A stretch of 64,000 bases of DNA from Cryptosporidium bovis. Taxonomy: Eukaryota > Apicomplexa > Conoidasida > Eucoccidiorida > Cryptosporidiidae. This document shows, piece after piece, positions 23,609-34,800 of this stretch; the first letter of the stretch is position 1; every line of letters starts with the position of its first letter. The position numbers were made by a program, and so were the translations under genes. The notes under the pieces are model-generated. The model was not told the DNA's origin and searched no databases. It saw only the letters and a program-made list of their open reading frames with translations. The stretch lies in NCBI GenBank assembly GCA_009768925.2, contig VHIT02000034.1:496001-560000 (forward strand), in the 5' to 3' direction.

Positions 23609-24244
23609 ATTTACTAGTCTTAATCAAGAAAATAAAAAAGTACTATATTTAATTATTGAATTGCTCAGGTTTACTAATACAGTGATTGCTTGATACTTGT
23701 ATATTATTAAAAAAGGACAAATACGCTGTTGCCACCTAATCTACCAAAGCAGTCTCTTCTATTCTCTCTGCCTTTCACCACCACCAAAAATAATCCCTCT
23801 TATTTATTTCAGTTTTTTTTAGTCAGACTGAAACTTCAAGGAAATAATTGCCCCTCTTCTTACTTGTTCCCACCCCAACTTTTCTCATTTTTTTCTATTA
23901 TAATTTATTAAAACTCTTTGCCTTATTCACTAATAAGTCTATTATATTATTATTAATTTGTAATGGCCCGCCTAGACCTAATTTCTGTCTTAACTATACC
24001 GACATTTATGGCGCCTAATGTACCACAGGTATAAAAGGTCACACCAGAAATAACAAGTTCACACAATAAATGGTATATATGTTAGAAATAATGAGTGAGT
24101 TTGTGGTATAAATAATGAAGTAACCAAAATTACTATATTGACAACAATTTAACAACTGTGATGATAATAGTTTGTGGCTATAAAAAACTAAGTATTCATG
24201 ATATCGAATTAAATAGATAACAAGTTAAAATTTATTTTGTTTAT
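23609..24244. other. Intergenic region upstream of CCT-beta
   Basis: A 636-base pyrimidine-rich gap. It contains a GGCGCC element at 24010-24015 about 400 bases upstream of the chaperonin ATG. Short plus-strand frames here look like chance. Confidence 0.45.
24010..24015. promoter_or_regulatory. GGCGCC element
   Basis: ATGGCGCCT in an otherwise AT-rich gap, about 400 bases 5' of the CCT-beta gene and also close to the 3' end of the ecdysoneless-like gene. One member of a recurring set. Confidence 0.35.
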
Positions 24245-26044
24245 TTAGTATTTGTTTAAGATTGATGCAGGACCTAGAATACCTAATGTTTTTTCAATAT
24301 TAAGAGTATCCCTGCATACTTTTTCAACAAATTCTTCACCTTCTTCCGCCCCAAGTACAGGAACTGTTGTTTTTAGTGTTCTTCTTAGCTCTTCATCCAT
24401 TTGTTTCATTGATACTTCAAATTCTGCCAACTCATCTTCATCAATGCTTGCGTCTAGACTATAGTCTGTTAACTCGTCATTTTCGCCTTCGGATTCATTA
24501 TGGCAAAAGTCACTTTTATTACTGTTGCTGTCCTCATCGAAGGTATAGGAATCAATTTCCTCGAAATATGATTCTTTTTTTAAAAAATCAGAAAATGATT
24601 CTTTGCATTTAAAATTGGAGTTATTTGATTCGCTTCTGTTTTTAGATCCATATGAATAGGCTAATTGCACATCTTCGATTATGCTCTTTGTATACTCATC
24701 GTTATTTAGCCATTCTGTCGAATCATCAATAATATTATTATTTGAAAAAAGTTTATTTAATATGTTTTCATCATTTTCCTTGAATAAAATAAAGTTTCTC
24801 CACAAATCTTGAAAATGATGAGAATTGATTATATCCCCATTTTCCTTGTCAAATGTGCAAAATCCGCTCTTTTTGGAAAAAGAAATGAAGTAAGATTTAA
24901 TTTTTTTTTTGTCAACTAAACTCCAGTAGTCATTATTTGAATAAGTCCAACAAAAAATACTTAAACTATGTCTTGGATTTCTCATATATGCTATATATAA
25001 ACCAAAGGTAATTAAGCGTCCAAACAAGACCTCTCTTTCTAACTTTTTAGTGTCATCTGTGTACATCTTTGAAACTATATTCATCCAACTCTTTTTGGAA
25101 AATGCAATTGGTGTTTTTATTAACATTCCCTCATTAAATAGTTTAGAATATTGAGGTCTGGTAATACATATTCTTACTCTAACTAAGTTATTTGGATAAA
25201 ATATATCCATTAACTCACTATTTAAATCAGTTTCCCTTTCTAATTCTCTTATTTCTAAAGTGTCATTGCCATATTCAAATAAATGTTTCAAAGACACTGA
25301 AATTAGATAGTGAAATTTCAGTATCATCTCCGCAACTTTTATCGGAAGAATAACATTAAAGTTATGTCTTTTTTCTTTTTCATTTATTCTACTAATTAAT
25401 TCATATTTTTTCATAAATAAATCTGTATATTCATCCTCACAAACTTGAGTATCATTCATTATTTTATTTTCTTGTATATTCATATCATTTAGTTTTTTCA
25501 AGGCTGAACTCAATTTGATTTTCATAAATTTACTACTCATATCATACAATTTGTGGTCAATTAAATATATTCTTCCATTTAACGCAAAACATCTATTTTT
25601 TGAATTATATGGTCTTATACAACGTGGCAACTTGTCTGCTAAATGAACCAATATTGAATCTCCTGATTCATTAGATACGCTTAATGCCAAGTCGCCTATT
25701 TTTTCTGTTACTTTTATACCCAAGTAAATAGCATACCACTCATCCAAATAATTTTGGTTTACATTTATGGAAAATTTTACGCATTCAATATCTTCTATCC
25801 TCTCAAAACTAACAGAAAATGGAACTGTATCCCAATTGTATTCCAAAACGCCTAACTCTATCATTTTCTCATATATTTCAAACGATATATTTTTATTTAT
25901 TTTGTCATCTTTTCCTAGAAAAAAGAACCGCAGCTCCAAAACACCTTCGGAATCATTGTCTTCCTCATACCTACATTTCTGGAACTCAAATATCCTCCTA
26001 AATAAATCTTCATTGCCTTCATAAATGTCTGTTGAACAATTCAT
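24245..26044 (-). CDS. Ecdysoneless / SGT1 (ECD) homologue
   Basis: 599 residues. The N-terminal half matches ECD: ELRFFFLG, then YLDEWYAIYLGIKVTEKI, an acidic LVHLADKLPRCIRPYNSKNR-type block (the family has AADFLPKWLDP..NSTNR) and a strand GRIYLID. The C-terminal part is acidic and ends with FEVSMKQMDEELRRTL and LGPASILNKY, corresponding to the YMAQMDQEL and GPASNLL motifs of ECD. The middle is less conserved, with Asn/Ser/Glu runs. Known: ECD (human ECD/hSGT1, not the co-chaperone SUGT1) is needed for cell-cycle progression and for stability of the splicing factor PRP8. Inference: the same role in this parasite. A tandem GGCGCC site sits just upstream of its ATG. Confidence 0.82.
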   Translation of the reverse strand: MNCSTDIYEGNEDLFRRIFEFQKCRYEEDNDSEGVLELRFFFLGKDDKINKNISFEIYEKMIELGVLEYNWDTVPFSVSFERIEDIECVKFSINVNQNYLDEWYAIYLGIKVTEKIGDLALSVSNESGDSILVHLADKLPRCIRPYNSKNRCFALNGRIYLIDHKLYDMSSKFMKIKLSSALKKLNDMNIQENKIMNDTQVCEDEYTDLFMKKYELISRINEKEKRHNFNVILPIKVAEMILKFHYLISVSLKHLFEYGNDTLEIRELERETDLNSELMDIFYPNNLVRVRICITRPQYSKLFNEGMLIKTPIAFSKKSWMNIVSKMYTDDTKKLEREVLFGRLITFGLYIAYMRNPRHSLSIFCWTYSNNDYWSLVDKKKIKSYFISFSKKSGFCTFDKENGDIINSHHFQDLWRNFILFKENDENILNKLFSNNNIIDDSTEWLNNDEYTKSIIEDVQLAYSYGSKNRSESNNSNFKCKESFSDFLKKESYFEEIDSYTFDEDSNSNKSDFCHNESEGENDELTDYSLDASIDEDELAEFEVSMKQMDEELRRTLKTTVPVLGAEEGEEFVEKVCRDTLNIEKTLGILGPASILNKY

Positions 26045-26553
26045 TCTTTCCTTTTCACTACATTCCCGTCCTTAGTATTACTATTTTAAAAAATAGTGGC
26101 GCCGGCGCCATCTTCTTAGTGATACAATTTAGTATCGTCCTTAGATCACATGTAAATTTCAACGCTTATAAAGGTTTTCATCGGAAGGCTGAAGTTTTGT
26201 TCAAGGGTTGTTTATTCCAGACCAGGCGTTTGGCTCATGAAAGGTTTAATTGGGGTTGTATGTCAATTTTAAGTTTTAAACAAAAGAAAAATATCATGGG
26301 AGTGTCCGGTTTTAATATATTGTGCGCTTAGAAATCTATTTTAACACAGTAATAAGGTTTGCCAATAATAAAATAGGCTTGGAATTAATTTAACAATTGC
26401 TTTAATATTTTCACAACTACTGCTGTTTAATAATTATTTCTTGTTTTATCAAGAACAAGAAAAAAACTTATATCAATTCGTAAAGGCAATTAAATCAAGT
26501 AAAACAGGTACCCATATATATATCACCGGAACTTTAACACACTGTATAAACCT
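26045..26553. other. Divergent intergenic region (ECD / PIG-V)
   Basis: The 509-base gap carries a doubled GGCGCC at 26098-26109. A less AT-rich stretch at about 26120-26335 contains an ATG frame of about 99 codons. That frame's composition is not typical of protein here and I recognise nothing in it. A non-coding transcript is possible. Confidence 0.45.
26098..26109. promoter_or_regulatory. Tandem GGCGCC (E2F-like) upstream of the ECD gene
   Basis: Two GGCGCC hexamers abut exactly, 54 bases upstream of the ECD ATG (minus strand). This is the densest example of the motif in the window, at a position suited to core-promoter control of a cell-cycle gene. Confidence 0.5.
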
Positions 26554-27891
26554 ATGAAGTTAAATATAAGAAGAGTTGTGTTGTTAAGCGCATTTTCCCG
26601 TTTAGTTTGCATATTTATTTCATTTTTTGTGAATGATATATTTTCAGGCCTCAGAAATACAGGAATCTTGAATCTTTACCTGGATAATGAATCAAAAAAG
26701 TATCAAAATACCATTACGTGGAAATTTGTAAAATCATTCATTAATTGGGACGGCGAATACTATTTAAGAGTTTCTTATTTTGGGGACTATGAATACGAGC
26801 ACCAGCATGCCTTCTTTCCTCTCTATCCAATGATGGTTAACGTAATATCTAGATTATTTTATAAATTAAGTGAGTCTAGAATTATAATAAATATGATTGT
26901 TGGAGTATTTTTAAGTAATTTGGCTTTTATAATTGCCAGTGTTGGTTTATATTTATTTCAATGTGAATTAAACAAAAGAATTAAAATAAAAAATGTCGTG
27001 TTTCCAGGAGTATCTACATTATTTTTTATATTCCCATCTTCAAACATATTTAATTCTGCAATGTACAGTGAAAGTCTTTTCGCTTGTTTTAATTTTTGGT
27101 CAGCATTCTTTATTTTAAAAGCCGAGCATTATTCGAAGAAAAATGGCTTCTATTCGTTTAAAAATATTATTTATCTAATTAGTTCTGTACTATTTATGTC
27201 ACTCACTTCTGGAGTGAGATCTAATGGAATATTAAACTCAATTCCTTTATTTCTATACTTTTTATCGACAACTCCAACTCCTAGCAGAAATTTGAGTAAT
27301 ATCACACCATTTTTTATTCACTGGTCAATTGCTTTTACGCTCTTCATTACTTCCATATCTCCCTTTTTAGCCTACCTCACTTTCTCATATTTAAGATATT
27401 GTATCAACTTAAACATTCCACGTCCTTGGTGCTATAAGCAAATACCCAATATATATTCATTTGTTCAAGGCGAATACTGGAATAATGGACCATTTAATTA
27501 CTGGAAAATTCAAAAAATTGACAGATTTATTATTGTAATACCATGTATTACAGTCTCTTTCATGTCCTTAAGTATGTTCCTAAAATACTCAAAAAAAAAC
27601 AAATTTTCTGAAAACATACGTGCCACAATTAACAATGTTCTTCAAAACTTTAATAATGCATCTACATTCATTGGATATGCTTTTCAAATATATTTTCTCT
27701 TATTATCAATACCTATTTTCGGTTATATTGAGGTACTAATTAGACTTCTTAATTGCATTCCCGTTTTCTTCACTTTTATTGGATATGTTTACCACAGTTA
27801 CCCGAAATACTCCAAGTACATTCTTTTATTCCAAATATTTTCCTTCATTTTCGGAAATATTTGGTTTCCAAACTTCCTGCCATGGACATAA
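26554..27891 (+). CDS. GPI mannosyltransferase 2 (PIG-V)
   Basis: 445 residues with about eight membrane helices. The first lumenal loop holds the family signature INWDGEYYLRVSYFG followed by EYEHQHAFFPLYPM, where acidic residues are thought to serve catalysis. Later motifs include SNIFNSAMYSESLF and SGVRSNGILNSIPLF, both typical of PIG-V, and QGEYWNNGPFNYW near the C terminus. Known: PIG-V/Gpi18 adds the second mannose, alpha-1,6 linked, to the GPI precursor in the ER lumen. Inference: part of the GPI-anchor pathway that serves abundant parasite surface proteins. Length is close to the family norm. Confidence 0.9.
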   Translation: MKLNIRRVVLLSAFSRLVCIFISFFVNDIFSGLRNTGILNLYLDNESKKYQNTITWKFVKSFINWDGEYYLRVSYFGDYEYEHQHAFFPLYPMMVNVISRLFYKLSESRIIINMIVGVFLSNLAFIIASVGLYLFQCELNKRIKIKNVVFPGVSTLFFIFPSSNIFNSAMYSESLFACFNFWSAFFILKAEHYSKKNGFYSFKNIIYLISSVLFMSLTSGVRSNGILNSIPLFLYFLSTTPTPSRNLSNITPFFIHWSIAFTLFITSISPFLAYLTFSYLRYCINLNIPRPWCYKQIPNIYSFVQGEYWNNGPFNYWKIQKIDRFIIVIPCITVSFMSLSMFLKYSKKNKFSENIRATINNVLQNFNNASTFIGYAFQIYFLLLSIPIFGYIEVLIRLLNCIPVFFTFIGYVYHSYPKYSKYILLFQIFSFIFGNIWFPNFLPWT

Positions 27892-28202
27892 CCCGAATTA
27901 GATTATTGATTTTAGGCTATTTTATATTATATGTTTGTCTTATTCTATCTTTATCTTATCCATTGTATTCTTTATTTATTATTAATCACTAATTATTCTA
28001 TTAATAATAGATCTAAAACATTCAATTTTGGGGTATCAGTGGTGGCGCCAAAACCATTTTTTTCATTCACAAGTTAAAAGTTGGATTAAAAATTGCAATA
28101 ATTAATTTATAGTTTTTTTTGGTTGTTATATCACTGATATTTTATTTTACTTAAATTTTAATCTTTATATTTCTACTTATATTCTATTGAAAACTGTATT
28201 AT
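27892..28202. other. Intergenic region upstream of the MPP6-like gene
   Basis: A 311-base AT-rich gap with one TGGCGCCA palindrome (28043-28050). Nothing else was seen. Confidence 0.5.
28043..28050. promoter_or_regulatory. TGGCGCCA element upstream of MPP6-like gene
   Basis: GTGGTGGCGCCAAAACC lies about 150 bases 5' of the MPP6-like ATG. The reverse strand reads TTTTGGCGCCA, a close match to the TTTGGCGC E2F consensus. Confidence 0.5.
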
Positions 28203-28697
28203 ATGTCGAACAAGCAACTGAAGTTTTCATCAAATGTTTCAGCTGTAAGTTTGAAAATAGATGACAAACGAGAACCAGAATCTATTTTATTTAAAAATCA
28301 ATAAATAAATGATTACCTTAACTTTCATTTTTTACTTAAAAATTGTTATTAATAACTGAATCTATATTGCATTCTACATTTTTAGTTAAGATTCATTCAA
28401 GCTGCTCAGGCCAAAGTCAAGCATAATGAACTTAAAAAGAAGCAAGAGGAAACATTGGGGTGGTGTTTACCAGGGTATGAGGATATGAGAACAACAACTT
28501 CCGAACTTGCAAATAAGGACGGCAAACTAGAAAACATGCTCATATTATCTAGAAAATCCTTTAATTCATTCAACAAAAATGTAGAAAGAGCTAATAATGC
28601 TATTATATCTAGAAGAAAGAATCTGGAAAAAAAGATTGAAGAAAGCTATGAAGAAGAAGCAATAATGAATATGTTCAAAGGAAACAAAAAGACGTAA
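28203..28697 (+). CDS. MPP6/MPHOSPH6-like nuclear exosome cofactor, two exons
   Basis: Exon 1 is 28203-28244 (ATG, 14 codons, ends SNVSA) with a GTAAGT donor. Exon 2 is 28386-28697 after a TTTTTAG acceptor, in phase 0. The joined protein has 117 residues. KFSSNVSALRFIQ resembles the LS.NLLRMKFMQR start of MPHOSPH6. W..LPGYEDM and SRKSFNSFNKNVERAN fit the W..LPEL and MSFRGFNPEVEKL motifs in the same order. Known: MPP6 docks the RNA exosome and the Mtr4 helicase in the nucleus for rRNA and surveillance RNA processing. Without the first exon the remaining frame has no N-terminal ATG and would look like a non-starting ORF. The alternative is an unrelated small basic coiled-coil protein. Confidence 0.62.
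28245..28385 (+). other. Intron of the MPP6-like gene
   Basis: 141 bases, GTAAGT donor and TTTTTAG acceptor, phase 0. Confidence 0.7.
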
Positions 28698-28843
28698 CAC
28701 TTGTTTTTTTACATTATAAAATTATTCATATTGCTGCAATAAGTACTACAAAATATACAAATATATTAGTGTAATTCTACATTACTGAATTTTTAATTGT
28801 AAGGTACCTTGTATGTTCTCTACCTTTCTCTTCTCTATTCACA

Positions 28844-31800
28844 CTAATTTTCTTTTGAAACGTCCTCCCTCATATATTTAAGCAATTCTCCCAGAGTTGA
28901 AATGTTTGATCCATCGTTCTGATTGTCGTTATTATTGCTACCATCATTACTGGTAATATGAAAGTTATTAATGTTGTTATACTCACTTTTTTTGTAATTG
29001 TTAATACCTTTATAACCACTACTACAATAGCTGCTATTAGTACTGCTATTGTTACTAAAGCCAGTACCAATATAATTACTATTGCTATTGTAATAATAGT
29101 TTGTGCCATTATAACCAGTGATATAACTATTACTGTCATTACTTGCACAATTGTAACTACTGCTGCTACTACTACCAATATAGGAATAATTGTCGTTATT
29201 GCCACTGCTGCTTAAAATGTAGGAATTTTCATTGTGACGTTTGTCGAAATTACTTTCATATGCAGCATAGGAAGAATCATGACGAATGTAACTTGGACTA
29301 TTTAAATTTATGTTTTTTGAGGCCAAATTTCCATTCAAGGAGAGTAAATTGGAGAGAAGAGTTCCGGCAGAGGAAAACATGTTTTGTGGATTTGAAATTA
29401 GAAACTCCATTTTAGAATTGGTTTTAATACATTGTTTATTGCAATATTCAGCAATATTGAAAATTTGACTTTCATTGGGCAAAAGAGTAGATAATATTGA
29501 GATATCACTTAATTCACTTTTTGTCTCGTCATCTGAACATATTGTAACAATCCCAAGTAAATAATACTTAGAAATTGGAAAATCAAAGTTACTCGGCACT
29601 TTACAATCATTTATACTGTTTTTTTTGTTTAAATTGCAGGGAAACAACCAAAGTTTAATTTCTTCTGAATTTAATAAATTAAATTCAAAGACTTCGTAGT
29701 TACGCATATTATATTGAAAATGGAATATTCTATTGAAAACTTCGTCCTCACAACTGTTGATATTTTGACTCCAATTAGAGGACAAAAGAACGCATAAAGA
29801 CTTGTTTAGATCCAATTTCAAGTCGTTAAACAAAAATAATCTTCCATTAAACTGAAAATTCAGGTTTTTTTCGAGTGAATTTAGAATATAATCACTTTTC
29901 TTGCCTATTTGGTTTCCTATTTGGTAAAATCCAACTTCCAAAATGTTCCCTGAGCTATTTTTATCTATTTCACTGCTTAAATTAAGCCAGCCTAGCCAAA
30001 TAAATTTAATGTCACTCAAATATCCAATGTGTCTCTTTAGTCTCTCCGACATATTTTTCTTGTTCGACCCAACTGGATCAAAATCTCCAGATTTTTGGTT
30101 CGATTGGCTTGCTTGATCTAAAACACTTGATTTATTATATTCAGAGTCACCACTTATCATCTCCCCCTCGCTTATCCTAATTTTCTTGCAACTCTCAATA
30201 TCATTACCCTTCTTAGAATTTTGATCATTCACCCCATAGATGCAAGCTTCTCTTTTCTTTTTTAACGCCATCACCTCATTCCTCTCATAAATATCAAGCT
30301 CGCTTGCTTTTTGTTTTGAAACTTTGGCTTTGATGTCAGTACTACTTTTACTATCGGTTATACCACTTGCTGCAGAATTTTTATCGATATTTGAGCTCTT
30401 CTTTCGATGCCTATCTCTAATTGACCCACTGTTGTTTAAAGACATGCTGCAACTGGAGGACGGCAATTTGTGGTGAGAGTGACTGGAATTACTGCTTTTG
30501 GAATTACCTTCTCTACTGGAACTGCTTAATTCAATCATTATTTTTGTATGAGTGCTTGTATATTCGCTATTAATGTGCCATTTATTTTTGAAGTACTTAA
30601 TATAGGACGAATAGTTTGATAAGTCGATAAGATACAATTCATCCTCGCTCACTCTGAAATTCATTGACTCGAAAATTAATGTAAATATATAATCAACGGT
30701 ATTTTTGAGATATTTATCAACAAGAGTGAACAAATTAATGCAATTAGATTCTTTCGTCTCTGTAAATCCATTGTTGTAAATAAAGTCATCTTTTTTTTTT
30801 ATAAAATCGTAATTACAGTCCTTAATATCGTAAAAATAGTTGAAAACAAACTCAAGTAATTGCTTTGCGTATTTTCTAATTAAAAACAAAAAAACATTGG
30901 GTTTTAGTGGTTGAGATAAAGGAAGTATCTGCCACTTGTATTTGACTCTATCTATACTTTTTTCCAGTAAAAATATATTACTTAATGGTCCAAAGTCTTC
31001 CTTATTGTCAAATTCAAAATACCTTACTTTGAAATTCTTTTTTCCAGAAAAGTGATATACCAACCTATTGTCTTTCCTGCGTAATATGGTCAAAGATCCT
31101 ATTTCTAATGCTTTTTTCATACATTTTTCGGAGTCTGTAGTTACAAAAGCATCTTTTTTAAATATAAATTCCTTCTCCAGAAAACACTTGTATTCAGTTA
31201 AATATTCCCCTATATCAACAAAACCTCCCATAAAGGAAGCTAACAACTCCGTTTCTGGAACCTCTAAATAAAAGAAACTAGTATAAAGTAAACTCCTACT
31301 CAAGTAAGTCCCTACTTTGCCATTGCCACAATTATTTATGCTGTAGTTCCCTGAATTACTACTGCTTTTATCATCGTTTATAATGCAATTAATATGGTCC
31401 TTTTTGTTAAATGATAAAGATTCAATAAGGTAGTTCGAGTATGACAAATAACATTCAAGTGCGACAAATTCACAGTATTTATTTATTCCTAGCGTGCTTC
31501 CGTTAACTGCAACATTATTCCAAACTAAGCACTCATAATGAAGATCTTTAATTACCTTATATCCCAAAATTGGAACAAATACTGCCTCTTTTTGCACTAG
31601 GTCATTTTCCTCATTATTATCGTCTAAAGATTTGACATTATTTATTTCTTTTTTTTCGCTTGGTGAAATACCCCAAAAGTACCTTGTTCCAAATACTAAG
31701 TAATATCTAGTTATCCCTTTAAAATACTCAATATATGCCAGGGAAAGCTTGTCTGTTATTATTTTTGCTCTTATTATTAGAATTCTAAGTTTAAGTATTT

Positions 31801-34800
31801 CTTCCAAAAAACCTATATTATACAATATCATTTTCATGATGTCACCATCTTTAAAAGTTGAAGTGTATTCTTTACGGTCAATATTGGTTATTTTATTTAA
31901 AATGGTATGAATATCATTATCTAAAATGTGTGATTCATCATAATAATTCATCAATAAATCATAGTTATTGTAAGGTTTAACTCCATAAGTTTTGTAAATA
32001 ATCTCGTAGTTAGGTATCAACTTTGATAATTCATAACAAGATGCTCTTCTAATATCATCACGGCTTACATTAGGTGGTATCAACATCTTTTCCATAAGTA
32101 CTTTTATATCAGTATCACCATATAAATTATATTTATCATCTCTCTTATTTGCTGTTACATCTTTTTTAATTATTTCTAATATAGTTTCTGCTTTTTTCTC
32201 TAATTCAAGTATTCTTTCTTTTCTATTCTTAACTAAAGACAAAAATTTACCTATTGAATCTCTATTATTGTGGTTAACTATGTAATTTATTACGCTCTCT
32301 GATTTATTTATCAAGTATTCAAATACATCCAAAAATGTCTTTTTTTCGCTTAGTGGAAAAATTTTATTTATGAAAAATATATCTACATCTTCTTTATTCT
32401 TAAAAGGAGTAAAAAAGTATGCGTTTGATATTGTCTTAAAACTGCTAAATTCCTCCATTAACATTAATTCTCTCTCATGTATATAGTGGCCAAACATAAG
32501 CGAAATACCTTGTCTTTCTGGTTTTAAATTGTCCAAACAATAAACCAATCTAATTATTTCTTTAATTAAGTAATAGAATTCTTTCAAAATAATAGTTTTA
32601 CCGTTTTTTACAAAACTTGTATTCTTCATAATCTCATTCATACTATAGTTCATAATTGCTATTTTTTTCGCTAAATCAAAATTGAAGCTGCCATATTTGT
32701 TATTTATTAGTCTTGATTTACTCATCAAATTTTTAATATATATCCTAAATAGTATTATATTCGTGGCAAAATCAATAGTATCGTGAATAAACACAAACCT
32801 TTTGTCATTGATACATTCCTTTATTGTTTTATTTTTTCCAGTATTTACTGTTCTCAAAATATTACTGCACTCCGGTCTACATTTCAGTTCTAATTTAGTT
32901 CCTTCACTATTATTATTAATATTGTTATCCAAATTTGTATCAAAGTTAAAAGATGCAAAAGAAAATGTATTGTAACACTCTTTATTTTCAAATTCATGAT
33001 TGTTAAATCCTCCCTCATTTGAAATCCGAAGTAAAAACATTTCACTGAAACTATTCAAATTATTGTTTAGTGAATGAATATCATACGGATTTTGGCCGGC
33101 ACCTTTATAATAGTAATAATAATGCTCGCCTATTCTGGAATAATCATAATATAAATCGTATAAACTCCTCATTCTCCTCAAGTAGATTGAATTTAAAACT
33201 TCGTTATTTAACTTTATTTCTCTAGATAAATCAAATAACAGTTTTATATCAGAGTAAAATATACCACTTTTTTGATTTATTGAATACTTTATTGCTAATA
33301 TTACATTTTTTTTAGAAAGATAGACTAGTGTTATATCCTTTATAAAAGACCATTTATTCTTTGCCTTCTTTATTCTATCTATGATGGAATTTACATCGTC
33401 CTCTCCACAACTTTTACTCCCAAACTTGCTACTGTATTCAAAGTTGTCGCATTCGTCCGCCAATTTATCCAACAATCGCAGCTTATTTTCCACCTCTAAT
33501 TGCAACTCACCCTTTTCATATTCGTCATTCGATCCGCTTTCTGAAGTCTCCATGTCATTATTGTATTTTGCATTGCTCACACAACCGATACTTACTGAAT
33601 TTATTGGTTTAATGCCTCTAATTTGTTCAATTAAATTTGTAGGAAAATAAAGTAAAAAATTACTTGGTAAATTGGAATTATACAAACCATTTGTTGTTAT
33701 GTCCCTAAATACACCGTTGATATAATCATTAAATAGTTCAAATGAAAAGAATTCAATTATTCGCAATTTTAAATACATATCTACTGTTCTTTTGTATTTG
33801 TACTCGAATTCTTTTTCATATTTGATTCCTTTGTGAAGTTTCTTATTATCACTATATTCACACTCACTCGAATCATCATACTTTTGATCAAATTCAAGGC
33901 AACTATCACACTCTACTTCAATTCTACTCTTTTCTACAGTATTGTTACAGTAACAATTCTCAACCAAATTGTTTTCACCATTGTAGTAAGGATTGTTCTT
34001 TGAAAAGTCATAAAGTAGTATTTTCATTATTTTACTTCTATTATATAGTAATAATACGTCATAGTACCTGTTTCCGTTCAATGCTTTGTCTTTATTTAAA
34101 AAATAATCTTCCAAATTATCAAATAATTTATTCCAATCACAAACAAATTTTGCATAGTGACTTGAAATTCTAAAAATTAGAGTATATATAGCAAAGCCGT
34201 CTTTTAATCTCATTGGATTGAATATATTAGATATTTCCAAAAGAGTGTAATATGATGATGAGGGAATCATTAAACTATAATTAAGCCAGTCGCACAACTT
34301 CATGTTTACCTGAAGTTTTTTAAGTGAAATTCTGTACAAATTAAACAAAAATAAAATCTCTATATTTGAATAATAGTTAACCACGTCATTTAAAAACTCT
34401 AATTTATTATTTAATTTTCTCCTTCTCTCCAATATTAATTCAGACAAAAATTTAATTATCCCCCTATAATTAAAACTAGTTTTATTACTTATATTATCCG
34501 ATTCATCGTCCACAAAAATGATTTCTTTTCTCAACTTTACAATCCTGTGAATACAATCTTTGTCCTTAATAAAAACAGTCTTAATATTACATAAACCGTT
34601 GCTTACTCTTAATTTTTTTGAATGGTTTAAGGAAAAAAGCATCAAGTTCCTTTCCTCTTCCATTAAACTTGTGTATAATCTGAATAGACCCTCAAAATTT
34701 GAATTTCCTATTTCGCACACTTTATTACAAAAATCATTATCATCAGACAAAACATCATTCAAGCTATTATTATTTAAATCAATATTTCCGGAACAACTAT

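Noticed and set aside
26032-26331. Plus-strand ATG frame of about 99 codons between ECD and PIG-V
   Set aside because: It overlaps the ECD start codon and the GGCGCC promoter element and shows no recognisable motif or typical amino-acid use.
28870-29205. Thr/Ile/Val-rich frames on both strands that look like membrane proteins
   Set aside because: They are shadows of the Asn/Ser/Tyr codon repeats at the C terminus of the giant protein.
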